The notes below the pieces were generated by a model. That model had not been told where the DNA came from and did no database searches. It saw only the letters and a program-made list of their open reading frames with translations. A DNA stretch of 64,000 bases from Bacteroidota bacterium (lineage in GTDB: Bacteria > Bacteroidota > Bacteroidia > Flavobacteriales > Weeksellaceae): NCBI GenBank assembly GCA_023458415.1, contig JAEWZO010000044.1:1-64000 (forward strand), written 5' to 3'. The stretch's first letter is position 1; every line of letters begins with the position of its first letter. Shown piece by piece: positions 16,870 through 25,482 of this stretch. A program made the translations under genes and the position numbers.

Positions 16870-17067
16870 ATGGAAACTTTAACAATATTAGCGCTTTCTT
16901 GGCAGCATATCCTTATCGTAGCCATCATCGTTCTTCTCCTTTTCGGAGGTAAGAAAATTCCGGAACTGATGAGAGGTTTGGGTTCAGGCATCAAGGAATT
17001 TAAAGATGCAGTGAAAGAGGAAGACAAGAAGCCAACGGAAACTTCAGGAGATCAGAAAACGCAATAA
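16870..17067 (+). CDS. tatA: Twin-arginine translocase subunit TatA/E
   Basis: A 65-residue protein with the TatA layout: a short N-terminal transmembrane helix ([13 protein letters not shown], residues 14-27), the FGGKKIPEL hinge, an amphipathic helix ([18 protein letters not shown]) and a charged tail. TatA forms the pore for folded proteins carrying twin-arginine signals, together with TatC, which is not in this window. It sits between envC and a DUF4254 gene. Confidence 0.93.
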   Translation: METLTILALSWQHILIVAIIVLLLFGGKKIPELMRGLGSGIKEFKDAVKEEDKKPTETSGDQKTQ

Positions 17068-17076
17068 TTTACGGTA

Positions 17077-17688
17077 ATGAACTTTACGGATCTTGCCTGG
17101 ACAATCTTTAATAAATCTATTAAAGATTATCACGTTCATGATGATGTGGATGCAGCCGAACAAAACACCTTTCCAAACGGTAGTTTGGAACGGCTTTTGT
17201 ATGCAAAAAACTGGATTGATACCGTTCAGTGGCATTTAGAAGATAGTATTCGAGACGAAAATATTAAGCCTGAAGATGCATTGCTGCTAAAAAGAAGAAT
17301 AGACTCATCCAATCAGAAAAGAACTGATTTGGTGGAATATATAGACAGCTGGTTTCTTCAGAAATACGAGAATATAACTCCTGCAACGGACGCCAGAATT
17401 AATACGGAAACTCCTGCATGGGCAGTTGACCGTTTATCCATTTTGGCTCTGAAAATTTATCATATGTCACTGGAAGCCAACAGAGAATCAGCTTCTGAAG
17501 AACACAGAGAAGCTTGCCAAAGCAAACTTAATGTGCTTTTGGAACAGAAAGAAGATCTCTTCGCCTCCATTAATCAGTTGCTGATTGATATAGAAAACGG
17601 TAAAGTTAAGATGAAGGTGTACAAACAAATGAAAATGTACAACGACGAATCGCTTAACCCGGTCCTGTATCAAAAAGCTGGAAAATGA
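17077..17688 (+). CDS. DUF4254 domain protein
   Basis: A 203-residue, mostly helical cytosolic protein that matches DUF4254, a family found in Bacteroidota near glycosyltransferase and envelope genes. Recognisable blocks are the DVDAAEQNTFPNGSLERLLYAKNWIDTVQWHLED region and TPAWAVDRLSILALKIYHM. The many His, Asp and Trp residues are conserved but the function is unknown. It is 9 bases after tatA, and its TGA overlaps the ATG of the next gene (ATGA), so it belongs to one transcript with tatA and the lipoprotein. Confidence 0.85.
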   Translation: MNFTDLAWTIFNKSIKDYHVHDDVDAAEQNTFPNGSLERLLYAKNWIDTVQWHLEDSIRDENIKPEDALLLKRRIDSSNQKRTDLVEYIDSWFLQKYENITPATDARINTETPAWAVDRLSILALKIYHMSLEANRESASEEHREACQSKLNVLLEQKEDLFASINQLLIDIENGKVKMKVYKQMKMYNDESLNPVLYQKAGK

Positions 17689-18152
17689 TTAAACGTTTAG
17701 CATTTTATATTTTTTTCATAACAATTGTGGCCTCTTGCTCGGTGGAGAAGATTAACCTTTCTCCCGTGACAGACGGCTTGACTGATGCTAGAGTTTTGTC
17801 AGAAAATCCGTACCGTGCATATGATGAGAAAACCAATCATATCGTTTATTCATCAGAAATTACCAGTCTTATCAGTTCTTTTCCGAAATTCCGTAACGAT
17901 GCGGTGAACAAGGAGGTAGGAGAACTGAAAATTCAGCTTAAAGAATACATTACAGCGATGGATGCGTATAACGTAAACGCGAGGGAAAAATCTTATCACA
18001 AATACGAAAAATCTTACAAGAAACTTCAGGGACTCCGCAAGTTTCTCAATTCTGATGAAGACCAGGTGTTGAACCGGTATTTGGTGAGAATAAAAACCAA
18101 TATGTCATTTCTCGAAAATTCAGATAATAACCAGCTACAGCAACGAAAATAA
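17685..18152 (+). CDS. Putative lipoprotein, unknown function
   Basis: A 155-residue protein with a lipoprotein signal (LAFYIFFITIVASCS; lipobox Cys about residue 18). The rest is predicted to be mainly helical, with basic/aromatic repeats near residues 95-125 (YEKSYKKLQGLRKFL). I recognise no family. It overlaps the DUF4254 stop codon and is followed by ribA after 16 bases. Confidence 0.72.
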   Translation: MIKRLAFYIFFITIVASCSVEKINLSPVTDGLTDARVLSENPYRAYDEKTNHIVYSSEITSLISSFPKFRNDAVNKEVGELKIQLKEYITAMDAYNVNAREKSYHKYEKSYKKLQGLRKFLNSDEDQVLNRYLVRIKTNMSFLENSDNNQLQQRK

Positions 18153-18168
18153 TCAAACCGAATTAACC

Positions 18169-18774
18169 ATGATACAAATTCAGGCGGAAGCTAACGTTCC
18201 TACGGACTACGGCTCTTTCCGGATGATTGCCTTTTCAGAAGAGGCTTCAGACTGGATGCCGCACATGGCAATCATCGCCGAAAACACGGATCTTTCTAAA
18301 CCGGTGAATGTTCGATTTCACTCCGAGTGTATTACCGGAGAAGTTTTTCATTCAAAAAAATGTGAATGCGGTCAGCAATTGGATGCTGCAATGAAATACA
18401 TTCACGAGCACGGAGGAATCATCATCTATTTGAGACAGGAAGGTAGAAACATCGGAATCATCAATAAGTTAAAAGCATATTCTCTTCAGGAAAAAGGATT
18501 TGATACGGTTCAGGCTAATCTTAAACTTGGTTTGCCTGCCGACGACAGAGATTTTAAAGTTGCCATTGAAATTCTAAATATTCTGGAGGTTAAACAGATT
18601 AATTTACTGACCAACAATCCTGACAAAATGAAATTCGTGGAGAACAGTAACATTCAACTTCTCAGCAGAATTCCATTACAAATGGCAGCAACAAAAGAAA
18701 GCGCAGATTATCTGAAAGTAAAAAAAGACTATTTCGGTCACCTCTTCGAGGATCAGAATAAACCGATAACATAA
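18169..18774 (+). CDS. ribA: GTP cyclohydrolase II
   Basis: A 201-residue enzyme that opens GTP to 2,5-diamino-6-ribosylamino-pyrimidinone phosphate, the first step of riboflavin synthesis. The zinc site is intact: Cys54, Cys65 and Cys67 (C-x10-C-x-C), followed by YLRQEGRNIGI, the catalytic Tyr/Arg loop, and LTNNPDK. This stand-alone copy is important because the RibBA fusion at 47554-48675 has lost these motifs. It ends the tatA run and is followed by a strong terminator. Confidence 0.95.
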   Translation: MIQIQAEANVPTDYGSFRMIAFSEEASDWMPHMAIIAENTDLSKPVNVRFHSECITGEVFHSKKCECGQQLDAAMKYIHEHGGIIIYLRQEGRNIGIINKLKAYSLQEKGFDTVQANLKLGLPADDRDFKVAIEILNILEVKQINLLTNNPDKMKFVENSNIQLLSRIPLQMAATKESADYLKVKKDYFGHLFEDQNKPIT

Positions 18775-18803
18775 AAAAAGCGTACAATCTTGTACGCTTT
18801 TTT
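18773..18803. terminator. Bidirectional terminator between ribA and the convergent lipoprotein gene
   Basis: Near-perfect stem AAAAAAGCGTACA and TGTACGCTTTTTT with a 4-base loop (about 18787-18790). A-run on one side and T-run on the other make it work on both strands. Confidence 0.92.
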
Positions 18804-18820
18804 ATTTGAAGTTTGTCCCT

Positions 18821-19336
18821 TTACAGATTAACAACTTTGCTGTCGTCAATATTATAATGTCTGATTACACTGTTGTAATCTGATGTATCAACTGCTGATT
18901 TTCCACCTTGAGAAGCAGGAACCAAAACTACTCTAAAAGTTTGGTTTGTAAGCAGTTCAGGTGTAGTCGTTATATCATAATTTCCGTTCGCATAAATCCA
19001 GATATCATGTCTGCTGAAATCGAAGTCGTAATCAAATTCATTTCCTCCATCTAGATAAAGTGTTCTTGGGATTTGTTGCCAAACCGGCGATCCGTCGTTA
19101 GTGGATCCTGCTTGTCTGTAAATAAGAACAACATCCTGTGGAACTAAGGGAGTTTGGAATTCTCTCATAATGTGATGTCCATTTTCTGCAGTATAAGAAA
19201 AATTGACATTTTTAATATCCAAAACTACTGGATAAGTATCGGTTCCGTCAACGTAAGTGTCGTTTCTGTCGTCGCTGCAGGAAAACAGAAATAAACTGAA
19301 CACTCCGGCCATAAATAATAAAAGGTATTTTTTCAT
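18821..19336 (-). CDS. Putative lipoprotein, unknown function
   Basis: A 171-residue protein with a lipoprotein signal (YLLLFMAGVFSLFLFSCS, Cys at about residue 20) followed by SDDRND, the acidic stretch often found just after the lipid Cys of surface-exposed Bacteroidota lipoproteins. The mature part is beta-rich, with many aromatic and Asp residues and no cysteines. No family is recognised. It is convergent with ribA and divergent from the GH3 gene. Confidence 0.72.
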   Translation of the reverse strand: MKKYLLLFMAGVFSLFLFSCSDDRNDTYVDGTDTYPVVLDIKNVNFSYTAENGHHIMREFQTPLVPQDVVLIYRQAGSTNDGSPVWQQIPRTLYLDGGNEFDYDFDFSRHDIWIYANGNYDITTTPELLTNQTFRVVLVPASQGGKSAVDTSDYNSVIRHYNIDDSKVVNL

Positions 19337-19422
19337 TTTCTTAAATTTTGTTGCTGTTGATTATTCAAAACATATACCAAAACTTTATTATCTTTTTAAC
19401 ATCCACAACCTGGATAAAATTG

Positions 19423-19430
19423 TATTTTTG
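19423..19430 (+). promoter_or_regulatory. Bacteroidota -7 element for the GH3 gene
   Basis: TATTTTTG, perfect TAnnTTTG, 21 bases before the ATG at 19452. Confidence 0.6.
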
Positions 19431-19451
19431 TTATTCATCAAAAAAAATTTC

Positions 19452-21191
19452 ATGATCAGAGATTTTCTTAAAATCAACATATTCATTTTAATAACGTTTT
19501 CTTCGCAGCTTTTTTCTCAGTATCGGCCACTTAATGCTTCACTTGAAGATTTAAAGAAAGCCAATGATTGGGTTGAAAAAACGTATACTTCACTTTCTCA
19601 GGATGAAAAATTAGGTCAGCTCTTTATAGTGGCATTGTACACTAACCGTGGCGAAGATTATATTCAGAACGTTCGATCATTGGTGGAAAAAGAAAAACTG
19701 GGTGGACTGATTTTAATGCAGGACGATGCAGAACGCCAAATTAATCTGGTGAATGAATTTCAGAAAAAATCAAAAGTTCCAATGATGATTGGGATGGATG
19801 CGGAATGGGGACTTTTCCAAAGAATTGCTGCGGCTAAAAAATTTCCGTGGGCAATGACTTTGGGTGCGATTCAGGATAAAAACTTAATTACAGAAATGTC
19901 TGCGCAGATTGCCGCAGATGCGAAAAGAATGGGTGTAAACTGGGATTTTGCTCCGGTAGTTGATGTAAATACCAATCCGAACAACCCAATTATCGGAAAC
20001 CGCAGTTTCGGGTCAGATGCTGATAATGTTGTCGCTTCTGCGTTGGCGTATTCCAAAGGACTGCAGGATAATAACGTTCTTGCTGCAATAAAACATTTTC
20101 CGGGACACGGCGATACGAGTACAGATTCTCATTTGGATCTTCCTGTTGTAGACCATAATCTGAAAAGACTGAATGAAGTTGAACTTGCCCCGTTCAGAAC
20201 TTTAATGAATGAAGGAATTGGAGGAGTAATGGTTGCACACCTTTACGTTCCTGCTCTTGAACCTCAGAAAGGAGTTCCTGCTTCAGTTTCTAAAAGCATT
20301 ATCACCGGACTTTTGAAAGAAAAATTGGGCTACAAAGGTTTGATTATTACTGATGCTCTGAATATGGGCGCAGTTGCAAAAAGATATAAACCGGGAGAAC
20401 TGGATGCTCTTGCATTTAAGGCCGGCAACGATATTATGCTTTTTTCCGAAGGCGTAGGTGAAGGGAAAAGACTGATTCAACAGGCAATTGACAGAAAAGA
20501 AATTTCGCAGAGCAGAGTAGAAGAAAGTGTAAAGAAAATTTTGCTCACAAAATATTTCCTTGGACTTTCTGAGTACGAGCTGCGAAATCCTTCTAACATT
20601 AATAATGATCTTAATAACAGTATTCATACGGAAGTTGTTCAAAAAATGTACAGTAACGCGCTTACATTGCTGAAAGATGAAAAAAAACTGCTGCCTTTGA
20701 AGTGTAATGAAACGTATTATTACGTTCCGTTGGAAGAAGCGCCACATCAAACTTTCTACGATCAGCTGAATCTCAAATCGACCATTGTGAAGATCAGTCC
20801 TTCTCAAATTTCAAAGATTCCGGCCAATTCAAAAGTAATTGTTGGTTTCCATAAAGATAATTCCACAGCGTATAAATCGTACAAAATTTCTGCAGAAAGC
20901 AAAAGAATTCTGAATGAACTGAATTCAAAACATCAGGTTATTCTTTCGGTTTTCGGTTCTGCGTATGCCCTGAAAGATGTGGATATTTCCAAAACTTCGA
21001 CAGTGTTGGTCGCCTACGAAAATAACGACGACTCAATGATTGCTACAGCGAAAGCATTGATCGGACAGACAAAAATTCATGGTAGGATTCCGGTTTTGGT
21101 AAACAATAGCATTAAAGCAGGAATGGGAATCGATGCAGAAAGATCAGCTGATTGGCTTCCGGAAAATAATCCAAAAACAAGGATTGAATAA
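19452..21191 (+). CDS. Glycoside hydrolase family 3 beta-N-acetylhexosaminidase (NagZ-like), exported
   Basis: A 579-residue protein with a signal peptide (FLKINIFILITFSSQLFSQ). The catalytic domain shows the NagZ signature KHFPGHGDTSTDSH (about residue 213; His/Asp dyad) and the nucleophile Asp in ITDALNMG (about residue 300). A C-terminal GH3-type domain (about 400-579) follows. It should release N-acetylhexosamine from murein fragments or glycans. The longer reading frame from 19257 is rejected because the signal peptide and promoter fix the start at 19452. BshA follows 15 bases later, probably in the same transcript. Confidence 0.88.
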   Translation: MIRDFLKINIFILITFSSQLFSQYRPLNASLEDLKKANDWVEKTYTSLSQDEKLGQLFIVALYTNRGEDYIQNVRSLVEKEKLGGLILMQDDAERQINLVNEFQKKSKVPMMIGMDAEWGLFQRIAAAKKFPWAMTLGAIQDKNLITEMSAQIAADAKRMGVNWDFAPVVDVNTNPNNPIIGNRSFGSDADNVVASALAYSKGLQDNNVLAAIKHFPGHGDTSTDSHLDLPVVDHNLKRLNEVELAPFRTLMNEGIGGVMVAHLYVPALEPQKGVPASVSKSIITGLLKEKLGYKGLIITDALNMGAVAKRYKPGELDALAFKAGNDIMLFSEGVGEGKRLIQQAIDRKEISQSRVEESVKKILLTKYFLGLSEYELRNPSNINNDLNNSIHTEVVQKMYSNALTLLKDEKKLLPLKCNETYYYVPLEEAPHQTFYDQLNLKSTIVKISPSQISKIPANSKVIVGFHKDNSTAYKSYKISAESKRILNELNSKHQVILSVFGSAYALKDVDISKTSTVLVAYENNDDSMIATAKALIGQTKIHGRIPVLVNNSIKAGMGIDAERSADWLPENNPKTRIE

Positions 21192-21206
21192 AACACCACA
21201 GAAAAA

Positions 21207-22355
21207 ATGAAAATTGGAATACTTTGCTATCCCACTTACGGCGGTAGTGGAATTGTAGCGACAGAACTTGGGATGTCTCTTGCTAAAAAAGGTTATGAAG
21301 TACATTTTATCAGTTCGGCGCTTCCGGCGAGACTGGATATTACCAATCCTAATATTTTCTTCCACAAAGTAAATGTTCAGACGTATCCGCTTTTCCAGTA
21401 TCAACCGTACGATATTGCTCTTTCTTCGATGATTTATCGGGTGGTGAATCTTTACAAGCTGGATATTCTTCATGCTCATTATGCAATTCCGTACGCTTAT
21501 GCAGCCTTTACCGGAAAACAAATGCTGAAAGAAGAAGGTAAAGATATTCCTTTGGTTACCACACTGCATGGTACTGATATTACTTTAGTTGGACAACATC
21601 CAAGTTATAAACATGCTGTGGAATTTTCTATCAATCAGAGCGATACGGTAACTTCGGTTTCGGAAAGTCTTAAAGGAGATACGTTGAAGTTTTTCAATAT
21701 CACCAAAGAAATTCAGGTGATCACCAATTTTATTGATAATTCAGAATTTGATGACTGCAACGACTGCCAAAGAAGCCAGTTTGCGGAGCCTGATGAGAAA
21801 ATTCTGATCCACGTTTCGAATCTTCGTCCGGTGAAAAGAGTGGATGAGGTTTTGCAGATTTTCAAGAATGTTCACAGCCAGGTAAAATCGCGTTTAATTA
21901 TTATTGGTGAAGGTCCGGATATGGAGAAAATCAGCACTTTTCTTGAGGAAAATCCAGAACTGATCAACAAAGTTCGTCTGCTTGGAAAGGTGAACGATTT
22001 ATACAGAATTCTTCAGCTTTCTGATGTTTTTCTGCTTCCGTCCGAACAGGAAAGTTTTGGATTGGCTGCACTGGAAGCAATGGCTGCAAATACACCCGTA
22101 ATCAGCTCCAACGCCGGTGGAATTCCAGAAGTGAATATTCAGGGTGAAACCGGATATCTCGCAGAAATCGGCAACGTTGAAGTGATGAGCAATTACACGA
22201 TTAAGTTACTGAGCGATGAAAAACTGCTGGCTGAAATGAAGAAAAACGCTAAAAATCAGGCGATTCGTTTTGATTTGAAAAATATTCTTCCGCTGTACGA
22301 AAATATGTATTCCGAAACGGTAAAAGCTTTCAAGGAGAAGAATAATCAGAAATAA
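21207..22355 (+). CDS. bshA: N-acetyl-alpha-D-glucosaminyl L-malate synthase
   Basis: A 382-residue GT4-type glycosyltransferase (GT-B fold) that joins UDP-GlcNAc and L-malate in the first step of bacillithiol synthesis. N-terminal motif CYPTYGGSGIVATELG and the HAHYAIPYA segment are typical of BshA; the C-terminal nucleotide-binding half has the PSEQESFGLAALEAMA motif. The L-malate site (Thr/Tyr near residue 14 and Asn in the GT-B cleft) cannot be verified by eye. Bacillithiol occurs in several Bacteroidota. It ends directly against the stop codon of dinB on the other strand. Confidence 0.9.
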   Translation: MKIGILCYPTYGGSGIVATELGMSLAKKGYEVHFISSALPARLDITNPNIFFHKVNVQTYPLFQYQPYDIALSSMIYRVVNLYKLDILHAHYAIPYAYAAFTGKQMLKEEGKDIPLVTTLHGTDITLVGQHPSYKHAVEFSINQSDTVTSVSESLKGDTLKFFNITKEIQVITNFIDNSEFDDCNDCQRSQFAEPDEKILIHVSNLRPVKRVDEVLQIFKNVHSQVKSRLIIIGEGPDMEKISTFLEENPELINKVRLLGKVNDLYRILQLSDVFLLPSEQESFGLAALEAMAANTPVISSNAGGIPEVNIQGETGYLAEIGNVEVMSNYTIKLLSDEKLLAEMKKNAKNQAIRFDLKNILPLYENMYSETVKAFKEKNNQK

Positions 22356-23444
22356 TCAATATTCAAAATCCGGGAAATCAATCTTAAGCTGAACTGAAAA
22401 ATTCTTTTTTTCTTCGGTATTCAGGTTAGAAAGTGAAATTCCTAAAAGCCGGATTGGTTTATCGAACGGCCTAAGTTCCCAAAGTTTTTTTGCGGTTTCG
22501 AAAAACTCTGAGGAGTTTTCGTAGTAAGTTTCACGGGTTTTACTTCTTGTGAAAACCGAGAAATCCTTGTATTTAATTTTTAGAGTAACGGTTTTTCCTT
22601 TTATTTCTTTTTTGGAAATTCTCTGCTGAAGTTCATCAGAAATTAGTTTGAGGTTGCGGAAGACATTTTCTTCATCCAATAGATTTTCCCAGAAAGTTTC
22701 TTCAACACCAACACTTTTTTGGATGCGGTGCGGTTTCACTTCACTTTTGTGAATTCCGCGCACAACGTTGTAATAATACTTTCCCGATTTTCCGAATAGA
22801 TTCACAAGATATTCCAGCGTCTTTTCCTTCAAATCTTTTCCATTGAAAATGTGCAGTTCGTGCATCCGGTTGGCAGTTACTTTCCCAATTCCATAAAATT
22901 TTTCAATCGGAAGTTTTTCCATAAATTCAAGAATCTGTGACGGATGAATGGTTTTCTGCCCGTTCGGCTTGTTGTAATCAGAAGCAACTTTAGCGAGGAA
23001 TTTATTAACAGAAATTCCGGCTGAAGCGGTGAGACCTGTCTCTTCAAAGATTTTTTTTCGAATTGCTTTGGCAATCTCGTTGGCCGATTCTATATTTTTT
23101 TTGTTTTCGGTAACATCCAGATAAGCTTCATCCAGCGAAAGAGGTTCCACCAAATCGGTGTATTCATGAAAAATTTTTCTTATTTGTTGAGAGATTTCTT
23201 TGTATCGCTGAAACCTGGGTTTAATAACAATGAGGTGCGGACATTTTTCCATCGCCATTTTTCCTGGCATTGCGGAACGTATTCCAAATTTTCTTGCTTC
23301 GTAACTCGCCGCAGCAACAACGCCATATTTTCCTCCGCCTACACAAACCGGTTTTCCACGCAGTTCCGGATTGTCGTGCTGTTCCACAGAAGCATAAAAT
23401 GCGTCCATGTCCACATGTATTATTTTGCGAATTTCCGGTTCCAC
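22356..23444 (-). CDS. dinB: DNA polymerase IV
   Basis: A 362-residue Y-family translesion polymerase. Catalytic blocks: HVDMDAFYASVE (about residue 10) and SLDEAYLDVT (about residue 103); the steric gate region follows (CVGGGKYGVVAAASYEARKFG), then thumb with helix-hairpin-helix (EKFYGIGKVTANRM) and little finger. The C-terminus (FSVQLKIDFPDFEY) is not an obvious clamp-binding box. The start codon is GTG at 23444, chosen because no upstream in-frame ATG exists and a TAATTTTG promoter ends 4 bases before it, implying a leaderless message. Confidence 0.93.
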   Translation of the reverse strand: MEPEIRKIIHVDMDAFYASVEQHDNPELRGKPVCVGGGKYGVVAAASYEARKFGIRSAMPGKMAMEKCPHLIVIKPRFQRYKEISQQIRKIFHEYTDLVEPLSLDEAYLDVTENKKNIESANEIAKAIRKKIFEETGLTASAGISVNKFLAKVASDYNKPNGQKTIHPSQILEFMEKLPIEKFYGIGKVTANRMHELHIFNGKDLKEKTLEYLVNLFGKSGKYYYNVVRGIHKSEVKPHRIQKSVGVEETFWENLLDEENVFRNLKLISDELQQRISKKEIKGKTVTLKIKYKDFSVFTRSKTRETYYENSSEFFETAKKLWELRPFDKPIRLLGISLSNLNTEEKKNFSVQLKIDFPDFEY

Positions 23445-23448
23445 TGTA

Positions 23449-23456
23449 CAAAATTA
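23449..23456 (-). promoter_or_regulatory. Bacteroidota -7 element for dinB
   Basis: Minus strand TAATTTTG, perfect TAnnTTTG, followed by TACA and then GTG, the start codon. Predicts a leaderless mRNA. Confidence 0.65.
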
Positions 23457-23471
23457 CGGATTTGGAGACAT

Positions 23472-23497
23472 AAAAAAACCGCTGCAAATCCAACGGT
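23472..23497 (-). terminator. Terminator after the purine-nucleoside phosphorylase gene
   Basis: Minus strand ACCGTTG, loop GATTTG, CAGCGGT, then a T-run. It sits between pnp and the start of dinB, so it insulates dinB. Confidence 0.85.
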
Positions 23498-23509
23498 CAT
23501 TTTTTCAGA

Positions 23510-24328
23510 TTAAGCGTTGTAATTTCGAACGACGCCTTTTACAATTTTTATCACATTTGGCATGGCTTTGTCTGCCGCCTGCAGAACTTCCTCATGCGAA
23601 ACCGTGAATGCAATTTCCGGTCCGCCGAGATCGGTAATAATCGAAATTCCGAAGCAATCCATTCCTTGATGTTTTGCAATAATAACTTCCGGAACAGTAC
23701 TCATTCCAACTGCATCGCCTCCAACTGCGCGAACCATTCCATATTCCGCCGGAGTTTCAAAAGTAGGTCCTTGCAGCGCAAGATAAACGCCTTTGTGAAG
23801 CTTGATATTTTCTTCAGCGGCGACATTTTCTGCGATTTCCAGCATTTTTTTGCTATAAGGTTCGCTCATGTCCACAAATCTTGGTCCCAATTCATCAATG
23901 TTTTTTCCACGAAGCGGATGTTCAGGCATCATATTAATGTGGTCGTCAATCAGCATAATATCGGCTACTTTGAAGTTTGGATTAACTCCGCCTGCAGCAT
24001 TGGACACGATAAGATTTTTAATTCCTAAAAGATGGAAAACACGGAATGGAAATATCACGGTCTGAATGTCGTGACCCTCATAAAAATGGAATCTTCCGCT
24101 CATCATCAGTACTTTTTTTCCTTCAAGGTTTCCGTAAATAAGTTTGCCTCCATGTCCCACAACTGTAGTTTGCGGGAAATTTGGAATTTCAGAATATTCT
24201 AAAATGTGGATGGCTTCAACTTCATTTTTTAGTGCGCCTAATCCTGAACCCAATACAATGGCAAAATCAGGAGTTTCCTGAATAATATTTTTTATAAATG
24301 CTGCTGTTTGTTTAATTTTTTCTAACAT
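23510..24328 (-). CDS. Purine-nucleoside phosphorylase
   Basis: A 272-residue enzyme of the trimeric PNP family that phosphorolytically cleaves inosine and guanosine to base and ribose-1-phosphate. Motifs: VLGSGLG phosphate loop near residue 26, VVGHGGKLIYG, SGRFHFYEGH, and NAAGGVNP near residue 110; the base-binding segment AALQGPTFETPAE is present as LALQGPTFETPAEYG. It overlaps the end of lpxK by 17 bases, so the two are co-transcribed. Confidence 0.92.
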   Translation of the reverse strand: MLEKIKQTAAFIKNIIQETPDFAIVLGSGLGALKNEVEAIHILEYSEIPNFPQTTVVGHGGKLIYGNLEGKKVLMMSGRFHFYEGHDIQTVIFPFRVFHLLGIKNLIVSNAAGGVNPNFKVADIMLIDDHINMMPEHPLRGKNIDELGPRFVDMSEPYSKKMLEIAENVAAEENIKLHKGVYLALQGPTFETPAEYGMVRAVGGDAVGMSTVPEVIIAKHQGMDCFGISIITDLGGPEIAFTVSHEEVLQAADKAMPNVIKIVKGVVRNYNA

Positions 24329-25337
24329 AATCCATAATCATTTGGTTGAACTCTTCTTTTCGGTCAATGTTCACATTTATCGGCCAGTAATACACAATGT
24401 CTCTAAGATAATCAAATGTTTTCAGCCGCACATAATCCTTTTCAGTTGTTAGGATAATTTTATACTCTCCCAATTTTTTGTACTCAGCTATGATGTTTTT
24501 GATGTCTGAATCAGAAAAATTGTGATGATCCTTGAATTTCATATGTTTTACCCGCTGCGAAAACCTTGAAAGATGGCTCACCAATGGTTTCGGATTTGCA
24601 ATTCCTGTGATGAGGAGGATATCGTAATATCCAAGATTGTTGTCCGGCAGAAAAGCATCTTTGGAATACACGTTTTCATCATACGTAATGCTAGAGAAAA
24701 AGACTTTCTGATAATGTTGCGGCTTGATCCGCGAAATATAATATTGTTTCTTTTCGTCGGACAAATCCGGTGGACATTTCGAAACCATAATCACGTGAGC
24801 TCTTCTGGCGCCGCTTCTGCTTTCACGAAGATCTCCCGCAGGTAACACAAAATCTTTGAAATACGGATCATTGTAATCGGTCATCAAAATGTTGAATCCT
24901 GCTTTTATTTTGCGGTGCTGGTACGCATCATCCAAAATTAGAACGTTAAGGTCCATATCTTCAATGATTTTCTTAGCTCCCGGAACTCTTTCTTCCGAAA
25001 CGCCAATAACGAATCTGTTTTTGAACCTTTCAAACAGCTGCATGGCTTCGTCGCCAACAGTTTTGTAGTTGCTTTCGTAGTTGGTAATTCCGTAGCCTTT
25101 GGTTATACGGCCATATCCACGGGAAAGTACACCTGTTCTATAATATTTTGAGAGATAATCGGCAAGATACATTACCATGGGAGATTTTCCGCTTCCGCCC
25201 ACAGCAAGATTCCCCACGTTAATAATTGGGGTTTTGAATTTCGAAGATTTAAAGATTCCCAGATTATAAAAAGTATTTCGGATCGCCGTAACCAAGTTAA
25301 AACCAAGAGAAAAAGGGTAGAGATACCATCTTTTCAT
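24312..25337 (-). CDS. lpxK: Tetraacyldisaccharide 4'-kinase
   Basis: A 341-residue enzyme that phosphorylates the lipid A disaccharide at the 4' position at the inner membrane. P-loop GNLAVGGSGKSPM at about residues 42-54 and the GVLSRGYGR motif after it are diagnostic; an N-terminal hydrophobic stretch would anchor it to the membrane. It overlaps pnp by 17 bases. A TATTTTTG promoter lies 7 bases before the ATG. Confidence 0.93.
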   Translation of the reverse strand: MKRWYLYPFSLGFNLVTAIRNTFYNLGIFKSSKFKTPIINVGNLAVGGSGKSPMVMYLADYLSKYYRTGVLSRGYGRITKGYGITNYESNYKTVGDEAMQLFERFKNRFVIGVSEERVPGAKKIIEDMDLNVLILDDAYQHRKIKAGFNILMTDYNDPYFKDFVLPAGDLRESRSGARRAHVIMVSKCPPDLSDEKKQYYISRIKPQHYQKVFFSSITYDENVYSKDAFLPDNNLGYYDILLITGIANPKPLVSHLSRFSQRVKHMKFKDHHNFSDSDIKNIIAEYKKLGEYKIILTTEKDYVRLKTFDYLRDIVYYWPINVNIDRKEEFNQMIMDYVRKN

Positions 25338-25344
25338 ATGCCCG

Positions 25345-25352
25345 CAAAAATA
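25345..25352 (-). promoter_or_regulatory. Bacteroidota -7 element for lpxK
   Basis: Minus strand TATTTTTG, perfect TAnnTTTG, 7 bases before the lpxK ATG, giving a very short leader. Confidence 0.6.
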
Positions 25353-25455
25353 CAGTTTTTAATGGCTCGGAAGAAATAGAAAGCCACCGTTTTATCCACA
25401 AAATAATATGCAGAATGCAGTGATTTTAATCTCCAAAAAACATTTCAAGAATCCT

Positions 25456-25463
25456 TATCTTTG
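25456..25463 (+). promoter_or_regulatory. Bacteroidota -7 element for yicC-gmk
   Basis: TATCTTTG, perfect TAnnTTTG, 19 bases before the ATG at 25483. Confidence 0.62.
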
Positions 25464-25482
25464 TAAGATATTAGTATATTTT

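Noticed and set aside
18153..18168. FMN riboswitch upstream of ribA
   Set aside because: Only 16 bases separate ribA from the previous gene; no riboswitch fits there. None is visible before ribBA either.
19257..19451. 65-residue N-terminal extension of the GH3 protein
   Set aside because: It would translate through the promoter TATTTTTG and place the clear signal peptide in the middle of the protein.
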